A stretch of 64,000 nt of DNA. It comes from Hyphomicrobiales bacterium. GTDB taxonomy: Bacteria; Pseudomonadota; Alphaproteobacteria; Rhizobiales; Rhizobiaceae. The DNA lies in contig UEGQ01000001.1 of NCBI GenBank assembly GCA_900466005.1, forward strand, positions 62,001 through 126,000, given 5' to 3'. Below the pieces are notes generated by a model. That model ran no database searches. It saw nothing but the letters and a program-made list of their open reading frames with translations, and had not been told where the DNA came from. Below, in pieces: positions 55,282 to 64,000 of this stretch. How positions within the stretch are numbered: position 1 is the stretch's first letter; the number at the start of each line of letters is the position of its first letter. A program made the translations under genes and the position numbers.

Positions 55282-56811
55282 TTACGAGAACGACTTGGCG
55301 AACGAATCCAGAGCAGCCTTGAGCTTACCCTTGGTGTCGTCGCTGATCGCTTTCTCCGTACGGATGGTGTCGAGAATGGCCTTGCCTTCCGAGCGAAGGT
55401 AGGAGAGCAGGCCCTGCTCGAACTTGCCGACCTGGTTGACGGCGATCTTGTCGAGGTAACCGTTGACGCCAGCAAAGATCACGGCCACCTGCTCTTCCGT
55501 CTTCAGCGGCGAGAACTGCGGCTGCTTCAGAAGTTCGGTCAGGCGCGCACCGCGGTTCAGCAGGCGCTGCGTCGCAGCGTCCAGGTCCGAACCGAACTGG
55601 GCGAAGGCGGCCATTTCACGATACTGGGCGAGCTCGCCCTTGATCGAGCCGGCAACTTGCTTCATCGCCTTGATCTGAGCCGACGAACCCACGCGGGAAA
55701 CCGAGAGACCGACGTTAACCGCCGGACGGATGCCCTGGTAGAACAAGTCGGTTTCAAGGAAGATCTGGCCGTCGGTGATCGAGATCACGTTGGTCGGAAT
55801 GAAGGCCGAAACGTCATTACCCTGGGTTTCGATGACCGGAAGAGCGGTCAGCGAGCCGGCGCCACGCTCGTCGGAGAGCTTTGCGGCGCGCTCCAGCAGA
55901 CGGGAGTGCAGGTAGAAAACGTCGCCCGGATAAGCTTCGCGGCCCGGCGGACGGCGCAGCAGCAGCGACATCTGACGATAGGCAACGGCCTGCTTCGACA
56001 GGTCGTCGTAGCCGATCAGGGCGTGCTGGCCGTTGTCACGGAAGTATTCACCCATCGCGCAACCCGCGAACGGAGCGAGGTACTGCATCGGAGCCGGGTC
56101 AGACGCGGTTGCTGCAACGATGATCGAGTACTTCAGCGCGCCACGCTCTTCCAGAACCTTCACGAACTGGGCAACGGTCGAGCGCTTCTGACCGATGGCC
56201 ACATAGACGCAGAACAGCTTGTCGCCGTCCGGGCCGTTGTCGTGAATGGCCTTCTGGTTGAGGATCGTATCGAGAATGATGGCGGTCTTGCCGGTCTGAC
56301 GGTCGCCGATGACGAGCTCGCGCTGGCCACGACCGACCGGGATCAGGGCGTCGATGGCCTTAAGGCCCGTCGACATCGGCTCATGAACCGACTTGCGCGG
56401 AATGATGCCCGGAGCCTTGACGTCGACGCGGGCGCGACGGGTAGCATTGATCGGGCCCTTGCCGTCGATCGGATTTCCGAGCGCGTCGACGACGCGGCCG
56501 AGCAGTTCCGGACCGACCGGAACGTCGACGATGGCACCGGTACGCTTGACGGTATCGCCTTCCTTGATGTCGCGGTCGTTACCGAAGATAACGACGCCTA
56601 CGTTGTCGGCTTCAAGGTTGAGCGCCATGCCGCGGATGCCGCCCGGGAATTCGACCATTTCGCCGGCCTGGACGTTGTCGAGGCCGTAGACGCGGGCAAT
56701 ACCGTCACCGACGGAAAGCACCTGGCCGACTTCCGAGACCTCAGCCTCTTTGCCGAAATTTTTGATTTGATCTTTAAGAATTGCGGAAATTTCCGCGGCG
56801 CGGATATCCAT
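55282..56811 (-). CDS. atpA: F1 ATP synthase subunit alpha
   Basis: A 509-aa nucleotide-binding, non-catalytic subunit: [16 protein letters not shown] start, P-loop [58 protein letters not shown] and the signature [23 protein letters not shown]. Its ATG overlaps the atpH stop by one nucleotide (TGATG). Confidence 0.98.
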   Translation of the reverse strand: MDIRAAEISAILKDQIKNFGKEAEVSEVGQVLSVGDGIARVYGLDNVQAGEMVEFPGGIRGMALNLEADNVGVVIFGNDRDIKEGDTVKRTGAIVDVPVGPELLGRVVDALGNPIDGKGPINATRRARVDVKAPGIIPRKSVHEPMSTGLKAIDALIPVGRGQRELVIGDRQTGKTAIILDTILNQKAIHDNGPDGDKLFCVYVAIGQKRSTVAQFVKVLEERGALKYSIIVAATASDPAPMQYLAPFAGCAMGEYFRDNGQHALIGYDDLSKQAVAYRQMSLLLRRPPGREAYPGDVFYLHSRLLERAAKLSDERGAGSLTALPVIETQGNDVSAFIPTNVISITDGQIFLETDLFYQGIRPAVNVGLSVSRVGSSAQIKAMKQVAGSIKGELAQYREMAAFAQFGSDLDAATQRLLNRGARLTELLKQPQFSPLKTEEQVAVIFAGVNGYLDKIAVNQVGKFEQGLLSYLRSEGKAILDTIRTEKAISDDTKGKLKAALDSFAKSFS

Positions 56812-57377
56812 CAGCCAACCTCTTTCAGTGCAAGCTTAAGGGTGGAAAGTTTGGTGCGAAGAGACGTGTCGATCTGGCGGGAGCCGACCTTGACGATCAG
56901 GCCGCCGAGAATGGAAGGATCCACGGTTACGGAGACCGCCACATCCTTTCCGGTCACGCCCTTCAGCGCCGCCTTCAGTTCGTTTTCCTGTCCGCCGCTC
57001 AGCGCGTGGGCGGAGGTAACCTCCGCCGTGATCTCGCCACGGTGACGAGCAGCGATACGGCGGAACGCCGTGATCATTCCAGCAATGGCAAAAAGACGAC
57101 GATTGCCGGCGACGACCTTGAGGAAGTTGCCGACCAGTCCACCGATGCCCGCCTTCTCGCAAAGCGCCGCGACGGCCTTGACCTGATCCTCTGCAGAGAA
57201 GACCGGGCTCTGAACGAGGCGCTTCAGATCAGCGCTGGCATCGATCATCGCCTGGAAACGATCAAGATCGGCACTCACGGCATCGACGGCGCCGGCTTCG
57301 AGCGCAAGCTCGAAAAGCGAGGAAGCATAGCGCTCCGCCACACCTGAGATAAGCTGGGATGTGTCTGCCACGGGCAA
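56811..57377 (-). CDS. atpH: F1 ATP synthase subunit delta
   Basis: A 188-aa peripheral-stalk (OSCP) subunit: [51 protein letters not shown], and the C-terminal [36 protein letters not shown]. No ATG is suitable. TTG at 57377 (reading MPVADTSQL) has an AGGGA ribosome-binding site; GTG two codons later is the alternative. First gene of the F1 operon; the F0 genes are elsewhere, as is normal in alphaproteobacteria. Confidence 0.94.
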   Translation of the reverse strand: MPVADTSQLISGVAERYASSLFELALEAGAVDAVSADLDRFQAMIDASADLKRLVQSPVFSAEDQVKAVAALCEKAGIGGLVGNFLKVVAGNRRLFAIAGMITAFRRIAARHRGEITAEVTSAHALSGGQENELKAALKGVTGKDVAVSVTVDPSILGGLIVKVGSRQIDTSLRTKLSTLKLALKEVG

Positions 57378-57636
57378 AAATTCCCTGATTTTGACCCAAC
57401 ACCGCCGCCACTTCCGCATGGAAGCGCTACAGTTTTGAAATCGTTACGTTTTCCCCAGAAACACAAGCCAAAGAGACTTGCTTTCTCCGAATTTCGCGGT
57501 CCGTCTAGCATACGAAGTCTAGACTCGCAACACGCGTATTGCCCGATTACGCCTTTAGCACAAGCCCAAAGCGGCAATTTTGTATCCGGCCACGCCGAAT
57601 TGGACAAAGACCTCGGTCAAGCTGACCTGATGGAGC

Positions 57637-58020
57637 TTAAGTCAGTCCAAAGACATAGGCTATCGGCAGTGAGGCAAGCGCTGCAGCAGCAACCAAAAGT
57701 AGAATTCCGCGCAGAGAACTGCCGCCGTCCGACATGACTGAGAGTATCCGTCCGAAGACGGACATCGCAAGCGCAGCGCCGAAGGCGAGGTAGACCATCG
57801 GCTGAGCAAGCAGCAATGCGCCGGCCGCGAAGCCGAACAGCATGCCGCCATAGGAACGAGCAGCTGCGAAACCTTCCGCCATTCCTTCACGCGGTTGGAG
57901 CCCGCAAAACCTGAGCGTCAGGCCCGGGGCGAACATTACGACAAGACCGATCAATGCCGTGATGACCGCCGATACGAAGGCCAGTTGCTCGCCAAATTCC
58001 GTCGGAAAATAGAATTCCAT
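57637..58020 (-). CDS. Small four-helix membrane protein (DUF4345-like)
   Basis: A 127-aa integral membrane protein with four predicted transmembrane helices (AFVSAVITALIGLVVMFAPGLTL; GGMLFGFAAGALLLA; MVYLAFGAALAMSVFGRILSVM; ILLLVAAAALASLPIAYVFG). The pattern RF-CGL...G-AAARSYGGMLFGFA...F-R-x-x-S recalls the DUF4345 family of small membrane proteins; assignment is tentative. It lies between priA and atpH on the same strand, with about 260 nt before atpH. That gap contains the atp leader and no other gene. Confidence 0.75.
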   Translation of the reverse strand: MEFYFPTEFGEQLAFVSAVITALIGLVVMFAPGLTLRFCGLQPREGMAEGFAAARSYGGMLFGFAAGALLLAQPMVYLAFGAALAMSVFGRILSVMSDGGSSLRGILLLVAAAALASLPIAYVFGLT

Positions 58021-58130
58021 GATGCCCTCTCATGCGCCGGCCGGCCTTCGTCTCGCTGGTGTTCGTCGGCTTTCCGCTTCTCTCCCTAGTGGAATCGCGG
58101 GCCATTTTCCAGAGTGCCTGCGCGGCTGGT

Positions 58131-60332
58131 TCAGAGAAAGCTCTGCGGATCGACGTCCACCTGCACATGGATGGAGCGCCTCTCTTTCGGTCCGCGTTCG
58201 AGCATGGTGCGAACAAAGGCCTGCATATCGCTGCTACGCCGACCGTGGACCAGCAGGCGGAAACGGTGTCGACCGCGGATCAAGGCGAGCGGCGCCTCCG
58301 CGGGTCCCAGGATCGCGACCCCGTCCATAGCGGGTGCCGAATTCCGCAGTTGCCGCGCATGCGCTTCCGCCTCTCCGCGCGTATCGGCGGAGACGATGAT
58401 CGAAACGAGCCGACCAAAAGGCGGAAGCCCCGCCCGCTCCCGTTCGGCGATCTCGCGCTCGTAGAACGCCGCCGCGTCACCCGAAACGAGCGCCTGCATC
58501 ACCGGATGCTGTGGCTGGAACGTCTGGATGAGACCATGGCTCTTTCGTCCGGTGCGTCCGGCACGGCCTGTGACCTGCGAGAGCAGCTGAAACGTCCGTT
58601 CGGCCGCGCGCGGGTCACCATTCGCAAGGCCTATATCGGCATCGACAATGCCGACGAGAGTCATCAAGGGAAAGTTGTGCCCCTTCGCGACGAGCTGCGT
58701 GCCGATCACGATGTCCGCCTCGCCGTTGGCAATCGCCTCCAGTTCGAGCCGGAGACGCTTGACGCCACCGAGATCCGAGGAGAGCACCAGCGTTCTCGCA
58801 TCGGGGAAGTGCCGTTCGACCTCCTCGGCGATGCGCTCCACGCCCGGACCGCAGGCCACCAGGTGATCAAGCGTCCCGCATTCGGGACAGGCTTGCGGCG
58901 TCGGCTCCGCATAACCGCACTGATGGCACTGGATCTGGCCACGGAAGCGGTGCTCTACCAGCCAGCTCGAACATTGCGGACACTGGAAGCGGTGGCCGCA
59001 GACCCGGCAAAGCGTCAGGGGCGCATAGCCGCGACGATTGAGGAAAAGCAGTGCTTGCTCGCCACGCGCCACCGTCTTGCCGACGGCTTTGAGCAAAACG
59101 GGGGAAAGGAAGCCGCCACGTTCCGGTGGATATCGCCGCATATCGATGAGATGTAGGTCCGGTAGCGCAGCACCGGCGAACCGCGTAGGCAGATGGATGC
59201 GCCTGTAGCGCCCGGCAAGGCAATTGACCTGGCTTTCCACGGAAGGCGTCGCGGAGACAAGAACGACCGGAAAGTTCCCGATCCTGGCGCGCACCACCGC
59301 CATGTCGCGGGCATTATAGAAAACCCGATCCTCTTGCTTGAACGCCGGATCGTGCTCCTCATCGACAATGATCAGGCCGAGATCTTCGAACGGAAGGAAG
59401 AGAGCCGATCGCGCACCGGCGACGACGCGGACCTCGCCGGTCGCGGCCTGCCGCCAGACCTTTTCGCGTGTGCGGGTAGCGAGATCGGAATGCCATTCCG
59501 CCGGTTTCGATCCGAAGCGGTCATGGAAACGCTCCAGGAAGTTCGTCGTGAGGGCAATTTCCGGCAGCAAGATCAATACCTGCCGACCCTGCCGGATGGT
59601 CTCCGCAATCGCCTCGAAATAGACTTCGGTCTTACCGGAGCCGGTGACACCATCGATTAAAGCGACCGAAAACCCGCCGCTCCGGATACCTTCGAGGATA
59701 TCCTCCGCCGCTTCCTTCTGCGGACCCTCGAGGCGTGCCGGCGCGTAGTCCGCGTCCGGAGTCGCGACCAGGGGCGGCGGTGGCAGGAAAACGGTTTCGA
59801 ACACGCCCTGGGCGGCAAGCCCGTCGATCACGCTCGCCGACACGCCGCTCGCATGGGCAAGGCCGCTCTTCGTCCAGGACAGTCCATCACCCGCAAGGTC
59901 GAGCACCTTGCGCCGTGCAGCGGTCATGCGCTCCGGCACAACGCCGGAAAAGCGCAATCCTTCAACCATCGGGTCGGGATCGAAAGCCGCGGGTGCCCGA
60001 AGCGCCATTCGGGCGACGAGTCCCGGTGGAGACAGGGTATAGCTGGCGACCCAGTCGAGAAAGCTGCGCATGTCCGTGTCGATCGGGGGACAATCGAAGA
60101 CCTTCTCGATTGGACGGAGCTTGCGCGGGTCGACCTCTCCCCCCTCTGGTCCATCCCAGACGACGCCGATTACCTGGCGGGGACCGAGTGGCACCTGCAC
60201 GATGGAACCCGGTTCGACAGCCATACCCTCCGGTACCGCATAAGAATAGGGAACGGGCGCCGGCATTGGAACCAGAACCGGGACCACGCGAGCTTTCGGA
60301 GCGGCGAAGAGTTCGGGCGAATCGTCTTTCAT
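58131..60332 (-). CDS. priA: Primosomal protein N' (replication restart helicase PriA)
   Basis: A 733-aa 3'-to-5' DNA helicase that reloads replication forks. An N-terminal DNA-binding domain (VPVLVPMPAPVPYSYAVPEGM) and winged helix are followed by Walker A GVTGSGKTEVYFEAI, the DEEH box (IIVDEEHDPAFKQEDR), SATPSVES, zinc-binding Cys pairs (CRVCGHRFQCPQCSSW ... CHQCGYAEPTPQACPECG) and motifs V/VI (IGTQLVAKGHNFP; SQVTGRAGR). Start ATG 60332. Confidence 0.97.
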   Translation of the reverse strand: MKDDSPELFAAPKARVVPVLVPMPAPVPYSYAVPEGMAVEPGSIVQVPLGPRQVIGVVWDGPEGGEVDPRKLRPIEKVFDCPPIDTDMRSFLDWVASYTLSPPGLVARMALRAPAAFDPDPMVEGLRFSGVVPERMTAARRKVLDLAGDGLSWTKSGLAHASGVSASVIDGLAAQGVFETVFLPPPPLVATPDADYAPARLEGPQKEAAEDILEGIRSGGFSVALIDGVTGSGKTEVYFEAIAETIRQGRQVLILLPEIALTTNFLERFHDRFGSKPAEWHSDLATRTREKVWRQAATGEVRVVAGARSALFLPFEDLGLIIVDEEHDPAFKQEDRVFYNARDMAVVRARIGNFPVVLVSATPSVESQVNCLAGRYRRIHLPTRFAGAALPDLHLIDMRRYPPERGGFLSPVLLKAVGKTVARGEQALLFLNRRGYAPLTLCRVCGHRFQCPQCSSWLVEHRFRGQIQCHQCGYAEPTPQACPECGTLDHLVACGPGVERIAEEVERHFPDARTLVLSSDLGGVKRLRLELEAIANGEADIVIGTQLVAKGHNFPLMTLVGIVDADIGLANGDPRAAERTFQLLSQVTGRAGRTGRKSHGLIQTFQPQHPVMQALVSGDAAAFYEREIAERERAGLPPFGRLVSIIVSADTRGEAEAHARQLRNSAPAMDGVAILGPAEAPLALIRGRHRFRLLVHGRRSSDMQAFVRTMLERGPKERRSIHVQVDVDPQSFL

Positions 60333-60406
60333 CGGTGTGCAAATTGAACCGCGTGCGCCCGAAAAGAAACCGCAAAAGCGACACGAGCGCTACAAGTGCG
60401 TGTCAT

Positions 60407-61306
60407 TCACCGCGAGAACAACGCGTCCCCGTCTGCCGCAAGCCGGTGAACTGTGTGCCGTTCCAGCGCGGCGGTCACTTCCACGGCATCGCCTTCGAGC
60501 TGCTCCGTCGGGATCATCTGCCCGATGGTGAATTCGAAGCGATCACCCTTCTTGTTGAGGAGCTCATGGAAGACCGTCATGTCACGGAGCTCCGTCGACC
60601 ACTTGGCGAACCAGTAGAAGAGCCCCGAATTGCGCGCCTTCATATGGATCGGCAGTATCGGCAGATTGTACTTGCGGGCGAGACCGACAGCCGAGGTCTT
60701 CCACGGGCGTTCGTTGAGGCGACCGTTCGCCCAATAGGCGATGCGCCCGGAGGGAAAGAGGATCGTCGCCTTCTGCTCGGCCACGGCACGATTGGTGAGT
60801 TGCAGCGTTTCTCGCGCCTTGAGCTTGCTCTTGTATTCCTCCCGCCATTCAACGGGGATCACCATCTCGACCAACCGCGGGTTCACGCGCACGGCGTCGC
60901 GGTTGGCGAAGAACATCATGTCCGGCCGCCGCTCCTTCAGAAGGTCGAAGACAGCCACCCCGTCGGCGATACCCGTCGGGTGGTTGCTGACCATGATGAA
61001 GCCGCCCGAGGAAGGAATGCGGTCGAGATTGCGCACCTGAATGTCGAGCCGCAGCACGTTGCTCAGATATTCGAACGCCTGAAAGCCGGGCATGTTGGCG
61101 ACATCGTCAGCGAATTCGATCGCCTTGGCATAGCGCAGCAGCGTATAGAGGAATGGCCGCATCACCGGCCAGAGCGGGTGCTTGACGATCTTTTCGCCGC
61201 GCTCCGCGATCAGCGTATCGACGATGTGTCCGGGTTGACCTTGCGAGACCAGGGCGACGGCCTCTGCAAACTGTCCCAACATCGTCGTCGAATCACGGCG
61301 AGCCAT
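60407..61306 (-). CDS. PlsC-like lysophospholipid acyltransferase family protein
   Basis: A 299-aa acyltransferase. The catalytic H-x4-D motif appears as FIMVSNHPTGIADGVAVF (about residue 115), and the substrate motif as ILFPSGRIAYWANG. It carries a 95-residue N-terminal region not found in minimal PlsC enzymes. It would acylate a lysophospholipid or related lyso-lipid; rhizobia have several such paralogues, including OlsA for ornithine lipids, and the sequence alone does not say which this is. Divergent from xerC and upstream of priA. Confidence 0.85.
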   Translation of the reverse strand: MARRDSTTMLGQFAEAVALVSQGQPGHIVDTLIAERGEKIVKHPLWPVMRPFLYTLLRYAKAIEFADDVANMPGFQAFEYLSNVLRLDIQVRNLDRIPSSGGFIMVSNHPTGIADGVAVFDLLKERRPDMMFFANRDAVRVNPRLVEMVIPVEWREEYKSKLKARETLQLTNRAVAEQKATILFPSGRIAYWANGRLNERPWKTSAVGLARKYNLPILPIHMKARNSGLFYWFAKWSTELRDMTVFHELLNKKGDRFEFTIGQMIPTEQLEGDAVEVTAALERHTVHRLAADGDALFSR

Positions 61307-61443
61307 GGAATACCCCGGTTCTGTCGATCAGTTTCCATCGCAGCTCAATGTGATGGAAGCATGACGAATCTACATGTTAGCTCTTCACTAACACATGCCG
61401 GGCATGTTGGTTCAGCAGGCTCCCAAAGTAAAGGTTTGTACCC

Positions 61444-62379
61444 TTGAACGTGCTGCTCCTCATCGCCGCACCCGATCTCATGAAGGAACGCCAACAGTGG
61501 CTGGAAAGCCTCGCGGGCGAGAGGCGGCTCGCCGACAACACGCTCGAAGCCTACGAACGGGATACGCGGCAGTTCCTCGCCTTTCTCACCACACATCTCG
61601 GCGCTCCGCCCGGCGTGAACGATATCGCCGAGCTCAGGCCGGCGGACTTGCGCGCCTTCCTCGCCGCCCGCAGACGGGAAGGTTCAGGTGCACGTTCGCT
61701 CGGACGGCATCTTGCCGGACTTCGCTCGTTTCTCCGTCACATGGAGAGGAAAGGGCTTGTCAACGCTGCTGGTGCGGGCGCCATTCGATCGCCGAAACAA
61801 CCGAAATCCCTGCCGAAGCCGCTGACCGGACATCAGGCGATATCCGTGGTACGGGCAGACTCCCAGCTGAGCGACGAGCCTTGGATCGCGGCACGCAACG
61901 CTGCCGTCCTAACACTTCTCTACGGCTGCGGGCTGCGTATTTCCGAAGCGCTCGACTTGACACCAAAGGCCTTTGACGGCGGCGACAGCACGTTGCGTGT
62001 CACCGGCAAGGGTCGCAAGACTCGAATCGTACCCCTGCTGCCGGTCGTCAGGGAGGCCGTCGAGAGCTACGTACGGCTTAGCCCCTACCATCTGGAGGCG
62101 GACGGTCCGCTGTTCCGTGGCGTACGCGGTGGCAGGTTGCAGCCGGCGATCATCCAGCGGGAGATGCAGCGCCTGCGCTCCGCGCTCGGGCTGCCGGATT
62201 CCGCCACACCCCATGCACTCCGCCACTCCTTTGCCACCCACCTCTTGAGCGGCGGCGGCGATCTGCGCACGATCCAGGAACTGCTGGGACATGCGAGCCT
62301 CTCGACCACACAGGTCTACACCGCAGTCGATGCCGCGAGGCTCCTCGACGTCTATGAGAAGGCACATCCTCGCGCCTGA
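61444..62379 (+). CDS. xerC: Tyrosine recombinase XerC
   Basis: A 311-aa tyrosine recombinase. N-terminal SAM-like domain (ERQQWLESLAGERRLADNTLEAYERDTRQFLAFL). Catalytic Arg in LLYGCGLRISEAL, Lys in RVTGKGRKTRIVPL, His-x-x-Arg in TPHALRHSFATHLL, His in LLGHASLSTTQVY and the nucleophile Tyr in that last segment (TTQVYTAVD). The GCGLRISEAL wording and the C-terminal LLDVYEKAHPRA favour XerC. The start is TTG at 61444; an ATG 12 codons later is possible but drops a conserved-looking IAAPDL segment. Confidence 0.94.
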   Translation: MNVLLLIAAPDLMKERQQWLESLAGERRLADNTLEAYERDTRQFLAFLTTHLGAPPGVNDIAELRPADLRAFLAARRREGSGARSLGRHLAGLRSFLRHMERKGLVNAAGAGAIRSPKQPKSLPKPLTGHQAISVVRADSQLSDEPWIAARNAAVLTLLYGCGLRISEALDLTPKAFDGGDSTLRVTGKGRKTRIVPLLPVVREAVESYVRLSPYHLEADGPLFRGVRGGRLQPAIIQREMQRLRSALGLPDSATPHALRHSFATHLLSGGGDLRTIQELLGHASLSTTQVYTAVDAARLLDVYEKAHPRA

Positions 62380-62460
62380 CTTTCCGCGTTAACCAATCGC
62401 ATTAAAGAAACGTGAGGAGCAGTGGGCGTAGTCTACCGCGATCGCAACCGGAGCGCTTCG

Positions 62461-63555
62461 ATGTTGGCCAGCCTCTTCAACCGAAACGGATCGCATCATT
62501 CCCTCGCGCGTATGGGTGATCTGGTCCTCTGGTTCTTGGCCACCCTCCATGTGGCGCTCGCCTTGTCGCTTCTCCTTGTCTTGACCTCCCTCTCCCCCGC
62601 TCGCGCGGAAAGCGATAGCGAGTGCCCGGGTATCGATCTTCTTTCGGACTTGGAGCAGAAGGATTCCGGCGCCTACGAGGCAATTCTCCGGGAGGCGGCA
62701 AAGACTCCGAACGGCAAGGGCATTTTCTGGAAAATAGAAAAGGATGGCCTCGCACCGTCCTATCTGCTCGGCACCATGCACGTGACCGATCCGCGCGTCC
62801 TTAAGATGCCGAAAGGCGCACCCGAAGCCCTCGCCGCCTCTTCGACCATCATCGTCGAATCCGACGAGATCCTCGACGACAAGAAGGCGGCCGCGGCTCT
62901 TCTGCTCCGGCCCGATCTCACGATGTTCACCGATGGCACGTCGATTACCGACCACCTCTCGGCCGAAGATGCGGCCCGTCTGGAGGCGGGACTACAGCAG
63001 CGCGGAATCCCGCTCGCGACAGTCCTGCGCATGAAGCCTTGGATCATCTCGAGCTTCGTCGCACTGCCCGGATGCGAGGTCGCACGCAAGGCAAAAGGCG
63101 CTTCCTTCCTCGACAAGCATATTGCCGAGGAGGCGGTAAAGGCCGGCAAACCCGTGGTCGGCCTCGAAACCTTTGCCGAGCAATTGGAGGCAGTATCTTC
63201 TCTGCCCGTCGACTTTCATCTCCAGGCCCTGATCGAAACGGTAGCCTTAGGCGACCGGATGAACGACGTCGTCGAGACGATGGTCAGGCTCTACACGACA
63301 GGCGAGATCGGCATGACTATGCCGATGCTGCAGAAGGTCGCCCCGGGCAAGACGGGTGACAGTGACAGCGGTTACGCAGCCTTCGAACGTCGAATCGTTC
63401 TCGACCGCAACAAGATCATGGCTGAGCGGGCGATGCCGCTCTTAGCAAAGGGTGGCGTCTTCATTGCGGTAGGCGCCCTGCACCTGCCGGGAGAGCAGGG
63501 GTTGATAGAGCTTCTGCGCAAGCAGGGTTATAGCCTAACGGCAGTCAACGGCTGA
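62461..63555 (+). CDS. TraB/GumN (TIKI)-family protein
   Basis: A 364-aa protein with a cleavable-looking signal segment (MGDLVLWFLATLHVALALSLLLVLTSLSPARA) and the TraB/GumN landmarks: APSYLLGTMHVTDPRVLKMP, IIVESDEI, GLETFAEQLEAVSSLP and FIAVGALHLPGEQGLIELLRKQGY. Conserved Gly-x-x-x-His and Glu residues in these motifs resemble the TIKI metalloprotease fold. A periplasmic or membrane-anchored hydrolase is inferred; substrate unknown. ATG 62461 has GGAG 7 nt upstream; a GTG at 62422 would add 13 residues. Overlaps the converging DUF2867-like gene by 11 nt. Confidence 0.82.
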   Translation: MLASLFNRNGSHHSLARMGDLVLWFLATLHVALALSLLLVLTSLSPARAESDSECPGIDLLSDLEQKDSGAYEAILREAAKTPNGKGIFWKIEKDGLAPSYLLGTMHVTDPRVLKMPKGAPEALAASSTIIVESDEILDDKKAAAALLLRPDLTMFTDGTSITDHLSAEDAARLEAGLQQRGIPLATVLRMKPWIISSFVALPGCEVARKAKGASFLDKHIAEEAVKAGKPVVGLETFAEQLEAVSSLPVDFHLQALIETVALGDRMNDVVETMVRLYTTGEIGMTMPMLQKVAPGKTGDSDSGYAAFERRIVLDRNKIMAERAMPLLAKGGVFIAVGALHLPGEQGLIELLRKQGYSLTAVNG

Positions 63556-64000
63556 CGACCGCCGGACCCGCAAGACGGCCAAGCGTGGTTCTCACAATCA
63601 GCCTGTGAAAAGGTGTAACCGCAAGAATGTAGAGTCGGCCGAACGTATTGTGCCTGTTGACCAGCGTCGTGACGGAGACCTTGCTGCCGGCCTTTCCAGC
63701 AGAAGCCACTTCAATCACGATGCGGAAATCCAGATGCCTGTCGTCGAAGCCCAGCACGACCTGATCGTCTCGCTCGCTGACGATCGCAAAGGCGCCGACA
63801 GAACCCGCATCCCCCGGATTCATCTCTGCAGCCTTCAAGCCAAACGGCGCGACAACACGATTGCGAATACCGAGCAGACGGCGCACCCAGACAGGCGGCT
63901 GACCAAGCGCCAGTTCGGCTGCACGAATTGCCGGCATCGCCCATTCCGGACTGATCACCGCATATCGATCGGCCCAGTCCGCCTCTATCAACGCGGGATG
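63545..64000 (-). CDS. DUF2867-like protein (N-terminus cut by window edge)
   Basis: An open frame entering from the right edge (first visible residues HPALIEADWADRYAVISPEWAMPAIRAAELALG), 151 codons to the stop. The segment PVWVRRLLGIRNRVVAPFGLKA, then GAFAIVSERDDQVVLGFDDRHLDFRIVIEV and TLVNRHNTFGRLYILAVTPFHRLIVRTTL, matches the DUF2867 pattern (R-D-x-V, polar end, F-G-R-x-Y-x-x-x-V-x-P-F-H). Function unknown. An in-frame TTG at 63991 is unlikely to be the start because the frame continues beyond it. Confidence 0.8.
   Translation of the reverse strand, partial: HPALIEADWADRYAVISPEWAMPAIRAAELALGQPPVWVRRLLGIRNRVVAPFGLKAAEMNPGDAGSVGAFAIVSERDDQVVLGFDDRHLDFRIVIEVASAGKAGSKVSVTTLVNRHNTFGRLYILAVTPFHRLIVRTTLGRLAGPAVVSR

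Noticed and set aside
59735..61447. 570-aa plus-strand open frame opposite priA and the acyltransferase gene
   Set aside because: Crosses the intergenic region and two real minus-strand genes, with Arg/Pro-rich translation and no motif.

Overview
This 64 kb window is a GC-rich alphaproteobacterial chromosome segment, most likely from a Rhizobiaceae species of the Sinorhizobium/Ensifer type. The evidence for this is cobS-cobT, aroK-aroB and xerD-accA in series, a 5-aminolevulinate synthase (HemA), an F1-only atpHAGDC operon downstream of priA, the TamA/TamB pair, and a bis-MGD formate dehydrogenase of the fdsGBA-fdhD-fdsD type. No integrase, transposase, CRISPR array or rRNA gene was seen. One tRNA, tRNA-Arg(CCU), is present. 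Both ends cut through genes: cobT on the left and a DUF2867-like gene on the right.

Layout. 1-12 kb holds housekeeping genes: cobT, cobS, a J-domain protein, bolA, aroB, aroK, a 50-aa membrane peptide, xerD, accA, a YafK-type L,D-transpeptidase-fold lipoprotein overlapping tusA, a histidine-rich COG0523 GTPase and a D,D-carboxypeptidase. At 12-13.3 kb there is an M20 amidohydrolase and tRNA-Arg(CCU). At 13.3-19.2 kb there is a compact block of stress-type genes: an HD alarmone-hydrolase-like protein, a BON protein, several unknown small proteins, topoisomerase IB, a DUF892 ferritin-like protein and a P1B-type ATPase. Five promoters fitting the RpoE2/EcfG general-stress consensus (GGAAC-N18/19-TT) lie 33-41 nt upstream of start codons in this block.

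At 19-27 kb are dxr, a beta-lactamase-fold hydrolase, hemA (with an FNR/FixK-type box upstream and a strong terminator downstream) and a form II coxSLM molybdenum hydroxylase operon. At 27-38 kb are a glycine-zipper lipoprotein, tamA-tamB, an Lrp/AsnC regulator divergent from an arginase/ornithine aminotransferase operon, an orphan cheW and an asparaginase.

The region 38.2-51.2 kb is the most coherent accessory module. All of its genes are on the minus strand: an ArsR repressor with the BigR/SqrR cysteine pair, a LysR regulator, fdsGBA-fdhD-fdsD, an NtrC-class response regulator with its histidine kinase, and an oxalate/formate-antiporter-family permease. The permease has a near-perfect sigma-54 promoter and two tandem palindromes just upstream, which are good candidates for binding sites of the adjacent response regulator. 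A LysR-type operator (TTGATAG-N7-CTATCAA) sits between the LysR gene and fdsG. The inference is a dedicated formate/C1 acid uptake and oxidation locus with three layers of regulation.

At 51-64 kb are L-lactate dehydrogenase, atpHAGDC with a clear terminator, a small membrane protein, priA, a PlsC-like acyltransferase, xerC, a TraB/GumN-family protein and the cut DUF2867-like gene.
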